From AG-12 sp027319585 (GTDB lineage Bacteria > Chloroflexota > Dormibacteria > Aeolococcales > Bog-877), in NCBI GenBank assembly GCA_027319585.1, contig DAHVMY010000013.1, forward strand, positions 1 through 44,675: DNA of 44,675 nt, in the 5' to 3' direction. Below, piece by piece: positions 33,209 to 40,896 of this stretch. A program made the position numbers and the translations under genes. The notes beneath the pieces were generated by a model. It was not told the DNA's origin and ran no database searches. It was given only the letters and a program-made list of their open reading frames with translations. How positions within the stretch are numbered: the first letter of the stretch is position 1; each line of letters starts with the position of its first letter.

Positions 33209-34651
33209 ATGCCACCGCGAGCCCTGCGCGTGCCCCCCAACCAGGACCTGGTCGTGTTCGGGGCGACCGGCGACCTGGCCCGGCGCAAGCTGCTTCCGGC
33301 CCTCTACGAGCTGAGCGCACAGGGGCTGCTGCCACGCCGCGGCGATGTGGTCGGCACCGCGACCAGGGAGCTGGACGATGAGGGGTTCAGGCTCCTGGCC
33401 CGCGAAGCGGTGGTGCAATTCGGGCGCACCCCCCTTGACGAGCAGGCCTTCGCGGCCTTCGCCAAGCGGCTGCGCTACGTCCCCGCCCTCACCAACCCCG
33501 GCCCCGAGCTCGCCAAGGTGCTTCATCTGCCCCGCCGGATCGTGTACCTGGCGGTTCCGCCATCCTCCTTCGCCCCCATCCTGCAGGAGCTCAAGGACTC
33601 GGGCCTGTCGCGCGGCTCCTCGATCATCATCGAGAAGCCGTTCGGACATGACCTGCGCTCGGCCCGCCAGCTGAACCAGGCGCTGCACCGCAGCGTGCCC
33701 GAGGAGAGGATCTACCGGATCGACCACTACCTCGGGAAGGAGACGGTCCAGAATCTGCTGGTCTTCCGCTTCGGAAACACCCTGGTGGAGCGGATTTGGA
33801 ACCGGGATGTGGTCTCGCACGTGCAGCTCACGGTCGCCGAGGACATTGGAGTTGAGAATCGGGGACATCTCTACGAGGAGACCGGGGCGCTGCGCGATAT
33901 CATGCAGAACCACCTGTTTCAGCTGCTGGCCCTGACCTGCATGTCACCTCCCAGTTCTTTCGATCCCGAAGCCCTTCGGGACGAGAAGGTCAAGGTGCTG
34001 CAGTCGATCCGTCCGGTCTCCCCTGCGGAGGTGGTGCGCGGCCAGTACACCAGGGGCTCGGTCAACGGCAGGATGATGCCGGGCTACCGGGAGCTGGAGG
34101 GGGTCTCGCCGGACTCCACGACCGAGACCTACATCGCTCTGCGGCTGGCGGTGGACTCCTGGGCCTGGGCGGGTGTCCCCTTCTATCTGCGCTGCGGCAA
34201 GGCGCTGGTCACCCGCCGAACGGAGATCATGCTGTTCTGCCGGGACGTGCCGCTGCACCTGTTCGAGGGGACCGGGATCGAGGCGCTGCAGCCCAACCGC
34301 GTCACCATCCGGATCCAGCCGGACGAGGGGATCTCGTTCTCGTTCGTGGCCAAGGAGCCGGGGCCGGTGGTGGTGGAGCAGGGGGTGCGGATGGACTTCT
34401 CCTACGGCCAGTCCTTCGGCACCGAGCCCGCGGAGGCGTACGAGCGCCTGCTGCACGACGCCCTGCTCGGCGACCACACCCTGTTCATCCGCCAGGATGA
34501 GACCGAGTCGGCCTGGAAGGCGCTGCAGCCGGTGCTGGACGACATGCCGCCGATCAAGCTGTACCCCGCGGGCAGCGAGGGGCCGCCCGAGGCCCAGAAC
34601 CTGATGCTCTCAGGCGCCTGGCACTCGCTGGGCCACCACGCCCAGGACTAG
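33209..34651 (+). CDS. zwf: glucose-6-phosphate 1-dehydrogenase
   Basis: A 480-aa enzyme opening the oxidative pentose phosphate pathway (glucose-6-phosphate to 6-phosphogluconolactone, making NADPH). Nucleotide loop GATGDLARRKL (18-28), EKPFG (142-146) and the active-site signature RIDHYLGKE (170-178). The length is usual. The ATG sits 6 nt after TAGACT, suggesting a leaderless mRNA. Its TAG stop shares the bases CTAG (34648-34651) with the stop of the convergent gene. Other pentose-pathway genes are not adjacent. Confidence 0.96.
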   Translation: MPPRALRVPPNQDLVVFGATGDLARRKLLPALYELSAQGLLPRRGDVVGTATRELDDEGFRLLAREAVVQFGRTPLDEQAFAAFAKRLRYVPALTNPGPELAKVLHLPRRIVYLAVPPSSFAPILQELKDSGLSRGSSIIIEKPFGHDLRSARQLNQALHRSVPEERIYRIDHYLGKETVQNLLVFRFGNTLVERIWNRDVVSHVQLTVAEDIGVENRGHLYEETGALRDIMQNHLFQLLALTCMSPPSSFDPEALRDEKVKVLQSIRPVSPAEVVRGQYTRGSVNGRMMPGYRELEGVSPDSTTETYIALRLAVDSWAWAGVPFYLRCGKALVTRRTEIMLFCRDVPLHLFEGTGIEALQPNRVTIRIQPDEGISFSFVAKEPGPVVVEQGVRMDFSYGQSFGTEPAEAYERLLHDALLGDHTLFIRQDETESAWKALQPVLDDMPPIKLYPAGSEGPPEAQNLMLSGAWHSLGHHAQD

Positions 34652-35250
34652 GCGACCGGCGTCCGGGCCAGGCTCTCGTCGGGGACCAGCTGGTCCGCCT
34701 CGATCCAGCCCTCTTCGGTGTCATCACCCTCTCCGGCCCGCACCCTGACCCACCGACCCCGCTGCTCCAACGCCACCAGCTTGGAGGCGGGCCGCACCGC
34801 CCGCCCGCGGGGCGCCGCGTGATCCGGCTGCTGGAAGAGCGGGTAGCCGGTCCCCGCCCAGCTCTGCACGATGGTGCAGAAGCCGGGTGGGATCTCCCGG
34901 TAGCGATAGACAGTGTGGTGGTCGCGCTCGCCCAAGCTCAGGATGCGCAGCAGATTGGTGGCCCGCATGGTGGCGCTGCGTTCACCCGCAGCGGTGATGA
35001 TCACCCTGGTTCCGGCGGGGATCTGCTCGCACTCGATGCGGATGCGGTTCTTGGGGTAGCGGACCTTGCTCCACTGGCCGAAGAAGCCGTTGGCCAGGTC
35101 CTGCACCACCTCCGCGGTGTGGTCATCCACCACGCGGAAGCTGAAGGGAGGCAGGGCGGTCACCTGCTCGGCGATGGCGAAGACCTCACGGGGCGGAGAG
35201 AAGACCACCGCCTCCCAGCGGTCCTTGCGCTTGGGGCCAAGGTAGAGCAT
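34648..35250 (-). CDS. unknown protein with SH3-like C-terminal domain
   Basis: A 200-aa protein without signal peptide or membrane helix. The first 135 residues look like an alpha/beta fold resembling a START/polyketide-cyclase-like domain (VVFSPPREVFAIAEQVTALP at the start), but I cannot assign it firmly. Residues about 140-195 fit a bacterial SH3 domain (RGRAVRPASKLVALEQRGRW, then VRVRAGEGDDTEEGWIEAD). The ATG follows TACAAT by 6 nt, another leaderless-type start. It stands between femX-like and zwf on the opposite strand to zwf and ends on the shared CTAG. Function unknown. Confidence 0.75.
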   Translation of the reverse strand: MLYLGPKRKDRWEAVVFSPPREVFAIAEQVTALPPFSFRVVDDHTAEVVQDLANGFFGQWSKVRYPKNRIRIECEQIPAGTRVIITAAGERSATMRATNLLRILSLGERDHHTVYRYREIPPGFCTIVQSWAGTGYPLFQQPDHAAPRGRAVRPASKLVALEQRGRWVRVRAGEGDDTEEGWIEADQLVPDESLARTPVA

Positions 35251-35256
35251 GTTGCG

Positions 35257-35262
35257 ATTGTA
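35257..35262 (-). promoter_or_regulatory. -10 box, leaderless-type, SH3-like gene
   Basis: TACAAT on the minus strand, exactly 6 nt before ATG 35250, in the 30-bp gap after the FemX-like gene. The gene therefore has its own promoter despite the short gap. Confidence 0.58.
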
Positions 35263-35280
35263 GTCGGGAGCGACGAGCGC

Positions 35281-36351
35281 TCAGGTGAGCAGCGGGCGCT
35301 GTCGCAGAGCCAGGGATTCCAGCGCCTGGAGCGCCGGGTCCAGGGGACCCCAGAGCGGGAACCGCATCAGCCCAGTGTGGGACGCCTGCCGCCCCCCCCA
35401 GCGAGTCTTGAAGGTCGCGTAGCCGTGGGCGGGGTTGCTGGGATCGAACCGCCTCGGGACCCCCCACATGTCATAGGTGGTGCAGCCATGCTCAAGCCCC
35501 CACCGGATGATCCGCCAGTGCAGGGCGTAGCTGGCCCTGACTTCCGGACGGTCGGTCGAGGTCCCGCCGTAGAGGTAGATCAGCCGGGGGCCGAACGCGA
35601 TCGCGACCGCGGCCGCCAGCGGCTGCTGCTCGCAGCTGGCCACGAACACCCGGGCCCCCAGCGCCCGGCAGGCTCTTTCGTAGTAACCGACCGGTCGGGT
35701 GGTGAAGCCCTGGCGCTGCACGGTTGCCAGATGGAGCCGGTAGAAGCGCTCCACCGCCGCGGCGTCATCGCCGCTCTGCACCTCAACCTGCGCCCGCTCG
35801 GCGATCCGGACGTTCCTTCTGGTGGAGGGCGGGAGCCGCTTGAACACCTCCTCAGGGCCGCCGTGCAGCTCCACCAGCCAGGTGTTGCGGTGCTGGATGT
35901 CGTAGCGCTCTGGCCGCAGCCGGAGCGACCGCCGCAGGGCCGCCCACTGCGATCCATCGACGGGCCACTCCGGATCGAGGTGCAGCGAGGTCACCCGCCG
36001 GGAGCGCAGCTCGCGGGCGGCGCGCTCGAGCAGGGCCCGTGCGGCCCCGCCGTCCGCGGGGCGCGCCAGCGCCGGCCCCCGAGGCGCGTACGCCCACCCC
36101 ACCGCCCCGCCGGCCAGAGGCCGGGTCAACACCTGCAGCGCCCCCACGGGATCCTGGGCGTCGCGGTCGAGCGCGATGATCCGCAGCGGCTCCCAACCAT
36201 AGGATCGACGGAGCTCTCCCCACCCCCAGGACTGCAGCAGCACCCCGCCGCAGCGCCGCCCCACCAAGTCGTCCCAGTCGGGGCGCAGCTGCGATCCCAC
36301 CACCTCGGTTTCGAGGCGAGGGGCGGGCGCGGGAACAGGCGACGCCGGCAT
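35281..36351 (-). CDS. FemX/FemAB-like aminoacyltransferase
   Basis: A 356-aa protein of the FemABX family, which adds amino acids from aminoacyl-tRNA to the lipid II peptide to build interpeptide bridges. It has the double GNAT-like fold with LLQSWGWGELRRSYGW near the start, LPPSTRRNVRIAERAQVEVQ in the middle and YALHWRIIRWGLEHGCTTYDMWGVP with FKTRWGG near the end, all typical of FemX-like transferases. No tRNA-binding coiled coil is obvious. ATG 36351 is chosen because the conserved part follows a Pro-rich leader and GATAAT lies exactly 6 nt upstream; longer reading would run into the divergent nfeD gene. Confidence 0.88.
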   Translation of the reverse strand: MPASPVPAPAPRLETEVVGSQLRPDWDDLVGRRCGGVLLQSWGWGELRRSYGWEPLRIIALDRDAQDPVGALQVLTRPLAGGAVGWAYAPRGPALARPADGGAARALLERAARELRSRRVTSLHLDPEWPVDGSQWAALRRSLRLRPERYDIQHRNTWLVELHGGPEEVFKRLPPSTRRNVRIAERAQVEVQSGDDAAAVERFYRLHLATVQRQGFTTRPVGYYERACRALGARVFVASCEQQPLAAAVAIAFGPRLIYLYGGTSTDRPEVRASYALHWRIIRWGLEHGCTTYDMWGVPRRFDPSNPAHGYATFKTRWGGRQASHTGLMRFPLWGPLDPALQALESLALRQRPLLT

Positions 36352-36357
36352 CGGGCG

Positions 36358-36363
36358 ATTATC
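36358..36363 (-). promoter_or_regulatory. -10 box, leaderless-type, FemX-like gene
   Basis: GATAAT on the minus strand (one mismatch to TATAAT), exactly 6 nt before ATG 36351. Confidence 0.5.
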
Positions 36364-36398
36364 GGATGCGGGGGTCAGGGGCCCGCCGAATTTGGGCG

Positions 36399-36404
36399 TA
36401 CACT
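36399..36404 (+). promoter_or_regulatory. -10 box, nfeD operon
   Basis: TACACT, 10 nt before ATG 36415. It would give a leader of only 3-4 nt. GAGGG between box and ATG is too close to the predicted start to act as an ordinary ribosome site. Confidence 0.45.
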
Positions 36405-36414
36405 GAGGGTTGCC

Positions 36415-37215
36415 ATGCGCCGTTGGGCGATCGTAGGTGCCGGATTGGGAGCCGCCGCCGGCTCCCTGGGGTTCTGTGCCCCGGTGCTGGCCCGCAGCCT
36501 GGGGGGAGCCGACAGCGCAGTCGGAGCCGCGGTGCTCCCGGTGCCTCTGCAGTTCCTGGCCAACCCGACGGTCGCCTTCGGGCTGCTGCTGCTCGCTCTG
36601 GTCGGGATCGGCCTGGAGCTGATCCACCCGGGGGCGATCGTGCCCGGGGTGGTGGGGCTGATCGCGGGGGTGCTCGCGGTCACCGGCCTGCTGGGGATCC
36701 CCCTCGATCTGCTGGGGCTCTTGCTGGTGGCGGCCGCGACCGCCCTGTTCGTGGTCGACCTGGTGGCGCCGACCCACGGGGTTCTGACCGTGGCGGGAAT
36801 CGCGGCCGCGATCGCCGGAGGCGTACTGATGTTCGCAAAAGAGCCGGTGAACCCGATCGCGCTCTTCGGGCTGCCGGTCGGCCTGGGTGGCATCTGGCTG
36901 GTGCTGAGCCGTCGCGCCCTGGCGGTGCGGCGGCGTCCGTACCCGCACCAGCCCCAGGAGCTCCTGGGAGAGGTGGGGGTGGTGAGGGAGACCCAGGAGG
37001 GAAGCTGCCTGGTGATGGTGGAGGGCGAGCTGTGGCGGGCCATCTCCCGCAACGGGATGCCGCTGCCAGTGGGCGCGGAGATCGAGGTGCTGGCGCAGGA
37101 CGGACTGACGCTGATCGTGGACGTGATCGGTCTCCCGAGCGTGACGGAGACCAACCGGGACCCGGGGGGGCGGCGCCCCGCGACCGCCGGGCCGAGTGGA
37201 GGACTTAGGTCATGA
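36415..37215 (+). CDS. NfeD-like membrane protein
   Basis: A 266-aa short-form NfeD without the ClpP-like protease domain. A hydrophobic N-terminus (about 3-25) may be a signal anchor. Helices follow at about 44-70 (PTVAFGLLLLALVGIGLELI), 75-95, 98-118 and 122-165. The C-terminal OB-fold domain (about 182-240) contains LLGEVGVVRETQEGS and VGAEIEVLAQDGLTLIVDV. NfeD and slipin/stomatin proteins form membrane-domain complexes, and here the slipin gene overlaps by ATGA (4 nt). Confidence 0.88.
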   Translation: MRRWAIVGAGLGAAAGSLGFCAPVLARSLGGADSAVGAAVLPVPLQFLANPTVAFGLLLLALVGIGLELIHPGAIVPGVVGLIAGVLAVTGLLGIPLDLLGLLLVAAATALFVVDLVAPTHGVLTVAGIAAAIAGGVLMFAKEPVNPIALFGLPVGLGGIWLVLSRRALAVRRRPYPHQPQELLGEVGVVRETQEGSCLVMVEGELWRAISRNGMPLPVGAEIEVLAQDGLTLIVDVIGLPSVTETNRDPGGRRPATAGPSGGLRS

Positions 37216-38081
37216 GTGGCGCTATGGTGGGGATCCTGGTGGTGGTGATCGTGGTCGCATTCCTGGCCCTGATCGCCTTTGCGACCGGCTTTCGGGTGAT
37301 CAACGAGTACGAGCGCGGGGTGGTGCTCCGGCTGGGCCGCCTGATCGATGTCAAGGGGCCCGGCCCACGCCTCATCATCCCGTTCGGCTTCGACCGCATG
37401 GTCAAGGTGGACATGCGCACGATGGTGCACGAGGTCCCGCCCCAGGACGTGATCACCAGCGACAACGTGACGGTCCGCGTCACCGCGGTGGTCTTCTTCC
37501 GGGTGGTTGACGCCCGCGACTCGTACGTCAAGGTGCGTGACTACATGGGCACGATCTCCAAGACCGCCCAGACCACTCTGCGCTCGACTCTGGGCCAGGC
37601 GACCCTCGACGAGCTGCTCAGCCGGCGCGACAAGATCAACGCCGAACTGCAGACGATCATCGACGAGCAGACCGAGCCCTGGGGAGTGAAGGTGACCGCG
37701 GTGGAGGTCAAGGACGTGGACCTGCCGCAGTCGATGCAGCGGGCGATGGCGCTGCAGGCGGAGGCGGAGAGGGAGAAGCGGGCCAAGATCATCCGTGCGG
37801 AGGGCGAGCTCCAGGCCTCCCAGACCCTGGCCGACGCCGCCAAGGTGATCGGGACCCAGCCGGCCACCCTACAGCTGCGCTACCTCCAGACCCTGTCCGA
37901 GATCGGGTCGGATCAGAACTCCGTGGTGGTGTTCCCGATGCCGCTGGACATGTTCGAGCCGCTGCTCAAGATCAAGCAGGCCCAGGCCGCAGGCAACGGC
38001 CACCGGTCGGCCGCTTCCGGGCCGAGCCCGGCGGAGTCGACCGTGGTCGCCAGGGCAAGCCGGGCGGAGCCGGGGGCCTGA
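37212..38081 (+). CDS. slipin (stomatin/SPFH family)
   Basis: A 289-aa membrane-domain scaffold. One N-terminal helix (about 6-28) is followed by the SPFH/PHB domain (FRVINEYERGVVLRLGRL...GPGPRLIIPFGFD; DSYVKVRDYMGTISKTAQTTLRSTLGQ) and a coiled coil rich in Ala/Glu/Arg (AMALQAEAEREKRAKIIRAEGE). Length and the LQLRYLQTL motif match slipins. It overlaps the nfeD stop (ATGA), the classic NfeD-slipin pair thought to organise lipid microdomains. The downstream S51 gene appears to overlap its stop as well. Confidence 0.93.
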   Translation: MSGAMVGILVVVIVVAFLALIAFATGFRVINEYERGVVLRLGRLIDVKGPGPRLIIPFGFDRMVKVDMRTMVHEVPPQDVITSDNVTVRVTAVVFFRVVDARDSYVKVRDYMGTISKTAQTTLRSTLGQATLDELLSRRDKINAELQTIIDEQTEPWGVKVTAVEVKDVDLPQSMQRAMALQAEAEREKRAKIIRAEGELQASQTLADAAKVIGTQPATLQLRYLQTLSEIGSDQNSVVVFPMPLDMFEPLLKIKQAQAAGNGHRSAASGPSPAESTVVARASRAEPGA

Positions 38082-38815
38082 GCGAGACAGAGCCCTCACA
38101 AGAGGCGGCCCCTCACCCGGGGGGCCGCTTCCTGCTGCTGGGCTCGGGCGAGTTCGAACCCTGGGTCGGCCCGGTCGAGAGGCCGGCGCTGCGCGAGGCC
38201 AGCGGCGACGGCGGGGTCGCGGTGCTGGCTACCGCCAGCGCGCCCGAGGGAGAGGTCGTGTTCCAGCGCTGGAATGAGATGGCCCGAGCCCATTACCGAA
38301 GCCTGGGGGTGCGGGGCGAGCCGCTGGAGGTGAGAACCCGGGCGGATGCGCTCTCGCGCGGGCCCGCCGCCGCGGTCCGGGAGGTCAGCATGGTCTTCTT
38401 CTCGGGCGGAAACCCCAGATACCTCCACGAGGTCCTGCTGGGAACACCCCTGCTGAAAGCGATCCACGAACTGCTGGCCCGGGGCGGCGTCTACGCAGGA
38501 TGCAGCGCCGGGGCCATGATCGCCGGAGATCCGCTGCCGGAGGTCAACGGGCTGACGGCGCGGGCCTTCGGGCAGGGGCTTGGACTGGTCCCCCGTCACC
38601 TGTTCGGCGTTCATTGGGACGCGCCGATGATGCGTCCCTGGCGAAGCGTGATGGGAAGCGGGGTGCCTGCCGACAAGCACCTCCTGGGAATCTCCGAGCG
38701 AACTGCGGTGTTCGGTGGTGGCGATGGCTGGACGGTGTACGGCAAAGGCTCGGTGGAGCATCGCTTCGCGGGCGGCCGGGAGTGGCTGCGGCCGGGCCAG
38801 ACCTTGGCTTTCTGA
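38078..38815 (+). CDS. S51-family peptidase (cyanophycinase/PepE-like)
   Basis: A 245-aa serine peptidase related to dipeptidase E and cyanophycinase. The nucleophile is in GGVYAGCSAGAMIAG; FFSGGNPRYL and GLVPRHLFGVHWD are further family blocks. The first strand RFLLLGSGEFEPW is also conserved, yet lies upstream of the first GTG (38222). A CTG at 38078 overlaps the slipin stop (CTGA), has GGAG 8 nt upstream and keeps the frame open, so a CTG start is the best reading. The gene is then coupled to slipin like the rest of the operon. If only GTG 38222 were used, the protein would lose its first strand. Confidence 0.82.
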   Translation: MSETEPSQEAAPHPGGRFLLLGSGEFEPWVGPVERPALREASGDGGVAVLATASAPEGEVVFQRWNEMARAHYRSLGVRGEPLEVRTRADALSRGPAAAVREVSMVFFSGGNPRYLHEVLLGTPLLKAIHELLARGGVYAGCSAGAMIAGDPLPEVNGLTARAFGQGLGLVPRHLFGVHWDAPMMRPWRSVMGSGVPADKHLLGISERTAVFGGGDGWTVYGKGSVEHRFAGGREWLRPGQTLAF

Positions 38816-38835
38816 CGACCACCCGCCGCCTGCGA

Positions 38836-38851
38836 TGTTTCACGTGAAACC
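38836..38851. promoter_or_regulatory. parS centromere site
   Basis: TGTTTCACGTGAAACC matches the bacterial parS consensus TGTTNCACGTGAAACA at all but the last base. It lies 25 bp before parA and covers the -35 region of its promoter. ParB bound here would both seed the partition complex and repress parAB. Confidence 0.9.
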
Positions 38852-38863
38852 GCGCCGGGAACC

Positions 38864-38869
38864 TATACT
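38864..38869 (+). promoter_or_regulatory. -10 box, leaderless-type, parAB
   Basis: TATACT, exactly 6 nt before ATG 38876. With a 17-bp spacer the -35 position (38841-38846) falls inside parS. Confidence 0.65.
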
Positions 38870-38875
38870 GGCCGC

Positions 38876-39658
38876 ATGTCCCGGCCCCGCGTCATCACCA
38901 TCTGCAACCAGAAGGGCGGGGTGGGGAAGACGACCACCGCCATCAACCTGGGAGCGGCCCTCTGCGAGCGGGACCTGCGGGTGCTTCTGGTAGATTGCGA
39001 TCCCCAGGCGAACGCCACCTCAGGGCTGGGCGTCGACTCGAAGGAGCTGGAGGCTTCGATCTACGACGTCGTGGTCCTCGGCAGGCCTCTCCTGGAGGTG
39101 GCCGTTCCGCTTGAACACGTCCCCGGCCTGACCCTGGTGCCCTCCACGGTCGGGCTGGCCGGCGCCGAGCTCGAGCTGGCGGAACTCCCGCTCCGGGAGT
39201 CGCGCCTGCGGCTGGCGCTGGACGGGCTCACGGACTTCGACTACGTCCTCCTCGACACTCCCCCCTCACTCGGCCTGCTGACGGTGAACTGCCTGGTCGC
39301 GGCCGACGCGCTCCTCATCCCGCTCCAGTGCGAGTACTACGCGCTGGAGGGGCTCACCCTGCTCACCCACACCCAATCGCTGGTCCGCCAGTCGCTTAAC
39401 CCCGCGCTGCGGCTGGAGGGGATCGTGCTGACCCTCTTCGATCAGCGGACAATCCTGAGCTCCCAGGTGGTGGCCGAGGTGCGCCGCCAGTTCGGAGACC
39501 AGGCCTTCACCACGGTCATCCCCCGTTCGGTCCGGATGAGCGAGGCTCCGAGCCACGGGATCCCGATAACGCAATACGACCCCGCGGGCCGGGGGGCTGC
39601 GGCGTACCGCGCTCTGGCGGAGGAGCTGATCGAACGAGACGCACGGGTCGCCGCGTGA
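38876..39658 (+). CDS. parA: chromosome partitioning ATPase ParA
   Basis: A 260-aa Soj-type ParA that forms ATP-dependent dimers on the nucleoid and moves ParB-parS complexes. Deviant Walker A KGGVGKTT (13-20) with the signature Lys13, Walker A' VDCDPQANAT, Walker B DYVLLDTPPSLG. Chromosomal length with no N-terminal HTH, so it does not itself bind an operator. The ATG is 6 nt after TATACT (leaderless-type). The parB GTG overlaps its stop by 4 nt. Confidence 0.96.
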   Translation: MSRPRVITICNQKGGVGKTTTAINLGAALCERDLRVLLVDCDPQANATSGLGVDSKELEASIYDVVVLGRPLLEVAVPLEHVPGLTLVPSTVGLAGAELELAELPLRESRLRLALDGLTDFDYVLLDTPPSLGLLTVNCLVAADALLIPLQCEYYALEGLTLLTHTQSLVRQSLNPALRLEGIVLTLFDQRTILSSQVVAEVRRQFGDQAFTTVIPRSVRMSEAPSHGIPITQYDPAGRGAAAYRALAEELIERDARVAA

Positions 39659-40527
39659 GCAAGCGGCGCGGGCTCGGTCGGGGGCTGGACCAGCTCATCC
39701 CCACGGGGGCGGAGTCGCTGCGTTCCGTGATGGCCGGATCCGGGGTGCATGAGGTGGCCGTCTCGCTCATCGATCCCAATCCCTTGCAGCCCCGCAGCCA
39801 GTTCGACCCCGAGGACCTGCGCACGCTAGCCGACTCCATCAACGAGTACGGGGTGCTGCAACCGCTGGTGGTCGAACCGACGGGCGATCGTTACCGCCTG
39901 GTGGCCGGCGAGCGCCGCCTGCGCGCCTCCCAGCTGGCCGGGCTGAGCCGGGTCCCGGTGGTGGTGCGTCCCGCCGGCCCCGACCGCGCCCGTCTGGAGA
40001 TGGCCCTGGTGGAGAACCTCCAGCGCAGCGACCTGTCCCCGCTCGACGAGGCGCGCGCCTTCACCCGGCTGTGTGACGAGTTCGGGCTGACCCAGGAGGC
40101 CGTGGCGAACCAGGTTGGCAGGAGCCGGTCCGCCGTCACCAACACGATGCGACTGCTGCAGGCCACCCCCGCGGTGCAGCAAGCACTCGAGGAGGAGCGG
40201 ATCTCGGCGGCTCACGCCCGGGCGCTGCTGGGCGTGGCCGACCCCCAGCTGCAGACCAAGACCCTGGCCCACGTGATCGCACGGAGGCTCTCGGTCCGCG
40301 ACACCGAGCGGTTGGTCGGGCGGCTCTCCGCCGGCCGGCAATTCCAGCCTCGGCGCGAGGACAAGCCTCCCGCGGAGCTCGTGGCGCTGGAGGCGGCGCT
40401 GGCCAGACGGCTCAGCACCCGGGTCAAGATCCAGGCCCGGCCGCGTGGCCGCGGCCGCATCGTTATCGAGTATTTCTCCGAGGAGGAGCTCGGTGGCCTG
40501 TGTGAACGGCTCGGGGTAACTCTATAG
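39655..40527 (+). CDS. parB: chromosome partitioning protein ParB
   Basis: A 290-aa CTP-dependent clamp that loads at parS and spreads. The N-terminus KRRGLGRGLDQLI is the ParA-stimulating end. The CTPase fold has LQPRSQF, YRLVAGERRLRAS (C motif GERR) and ENLQRSDLSPLDEARAF. The HTH is around LTQEAVANQVGRSRSAVTNTMRLL, and the C-terminal dimer domain ends EYFSEEELGGLCERL. The start is GTG overlapping parA. Its parS site is just upstream of the operon. Confidence 0.96.
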   Translation: MSKRRGLGRGLDQLIPTGAESLRSVMAGSGVHEVAVSLIDPNPLQPRSQFDPEDLRTLADSINEYGVLQPLVVEPTGDRYRLVAGERRLRASQLAGLSRVPVVVRPAGPDRARLEMALVENLQRSDLSPLDEARAFTRLCDEFGLTQEAVANQVGRSRSAVTNTMRLLQATPAVQQALEEERISAAHARALLGVADPQLQTKTLAHVIARRLSVRDTERLVGRLSAGRQFQPRREDKPPAELVALEAALARRLSTRVKIQARPRGRGRIVIEYFSEEELGGLCERLGVTL

Positions 40528-40896
40528 GGCAGTGGCGAGGAGGTCCCCTCACCCGCTGTTGAGACAGAACCGCGGAGACCGGGCCCGGCCCACCATCGGC
40601 GGGTGGCACGTACATATGTTCGGAGTACGTGGACCCGCCCCTTGGGGTGACGGCCGGGGACGAGAGCTAACATGGCCAGACACCCGCTTCGCATCTGGAG
40701 CGCAACCGAGCCCATGGAGTCTGATTGAGTGTCAGCCCCCGCCGCGGAAGCTGGCCAGGGACCAAGCTGGCCCGTTGATCCCTCCGGCTGGCTTCGGCTG
40801 CTGACCGCAGGGGAAGACCGGGCCGCCACCACCTGAGCGGCCGCCGGGCCCCAGCAGCGGGTCCTGGTCTCCGCGATCATCGGCCTGGCCGCGCTG
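40528..40896 (+). other. gap with a possible broken leader of the next gene
   Basis: The first 200 bp hold an inverted repeat (40607-40631) and a TAACAT box at 40668. From 40729 a GTG with GGAG 9 nt upstream opens 35 codons in the same frame as the downstream membrane enzyme, stopping at TGA 40834-40836. The frame then continues open into the first membrane helix. This looks like the natural N-terminus of that enzyme cut by a stop codon. Confidence 0.5.
40607..40631. repeat. inverted repeat, possible operator
   Basis: CACGTAC (40607-40613) and GTACGTG (40625-40631) are perfect inverted arms around 11 bp, 80 bp after parB. They could be a regulator site for the downstream gene. Not a parS site. 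Confidence 0.35.

Noticed and set aside
34819..36414. Upstream extension of the nfeD frame back to 34819
   Set aside because: It runs antisense through the SH3-like and FemX-like genes and adds no recognisable domain; the membrane protein begins at 36415.
36352..36948. N-terminal extension of the FemX-like protein
   Set aside because: It would be antisense to nfeD and is a Gln/Arg/His-rich shadow; ATG 36351 with its -10 box explains the start.
40834..40836. TGA recoded as an amino acid
   Set aside because: TGA is the stop used in most ATGA/GTGA gene junctions here, so general recoding is excluded.
38816..40896. Origin of replication near parAB or gyrAB
   Set aside because: No dnaA, dnaN, rpmH, rnpA or DnaA-box cluster is present; parS alone does not mark the origin.
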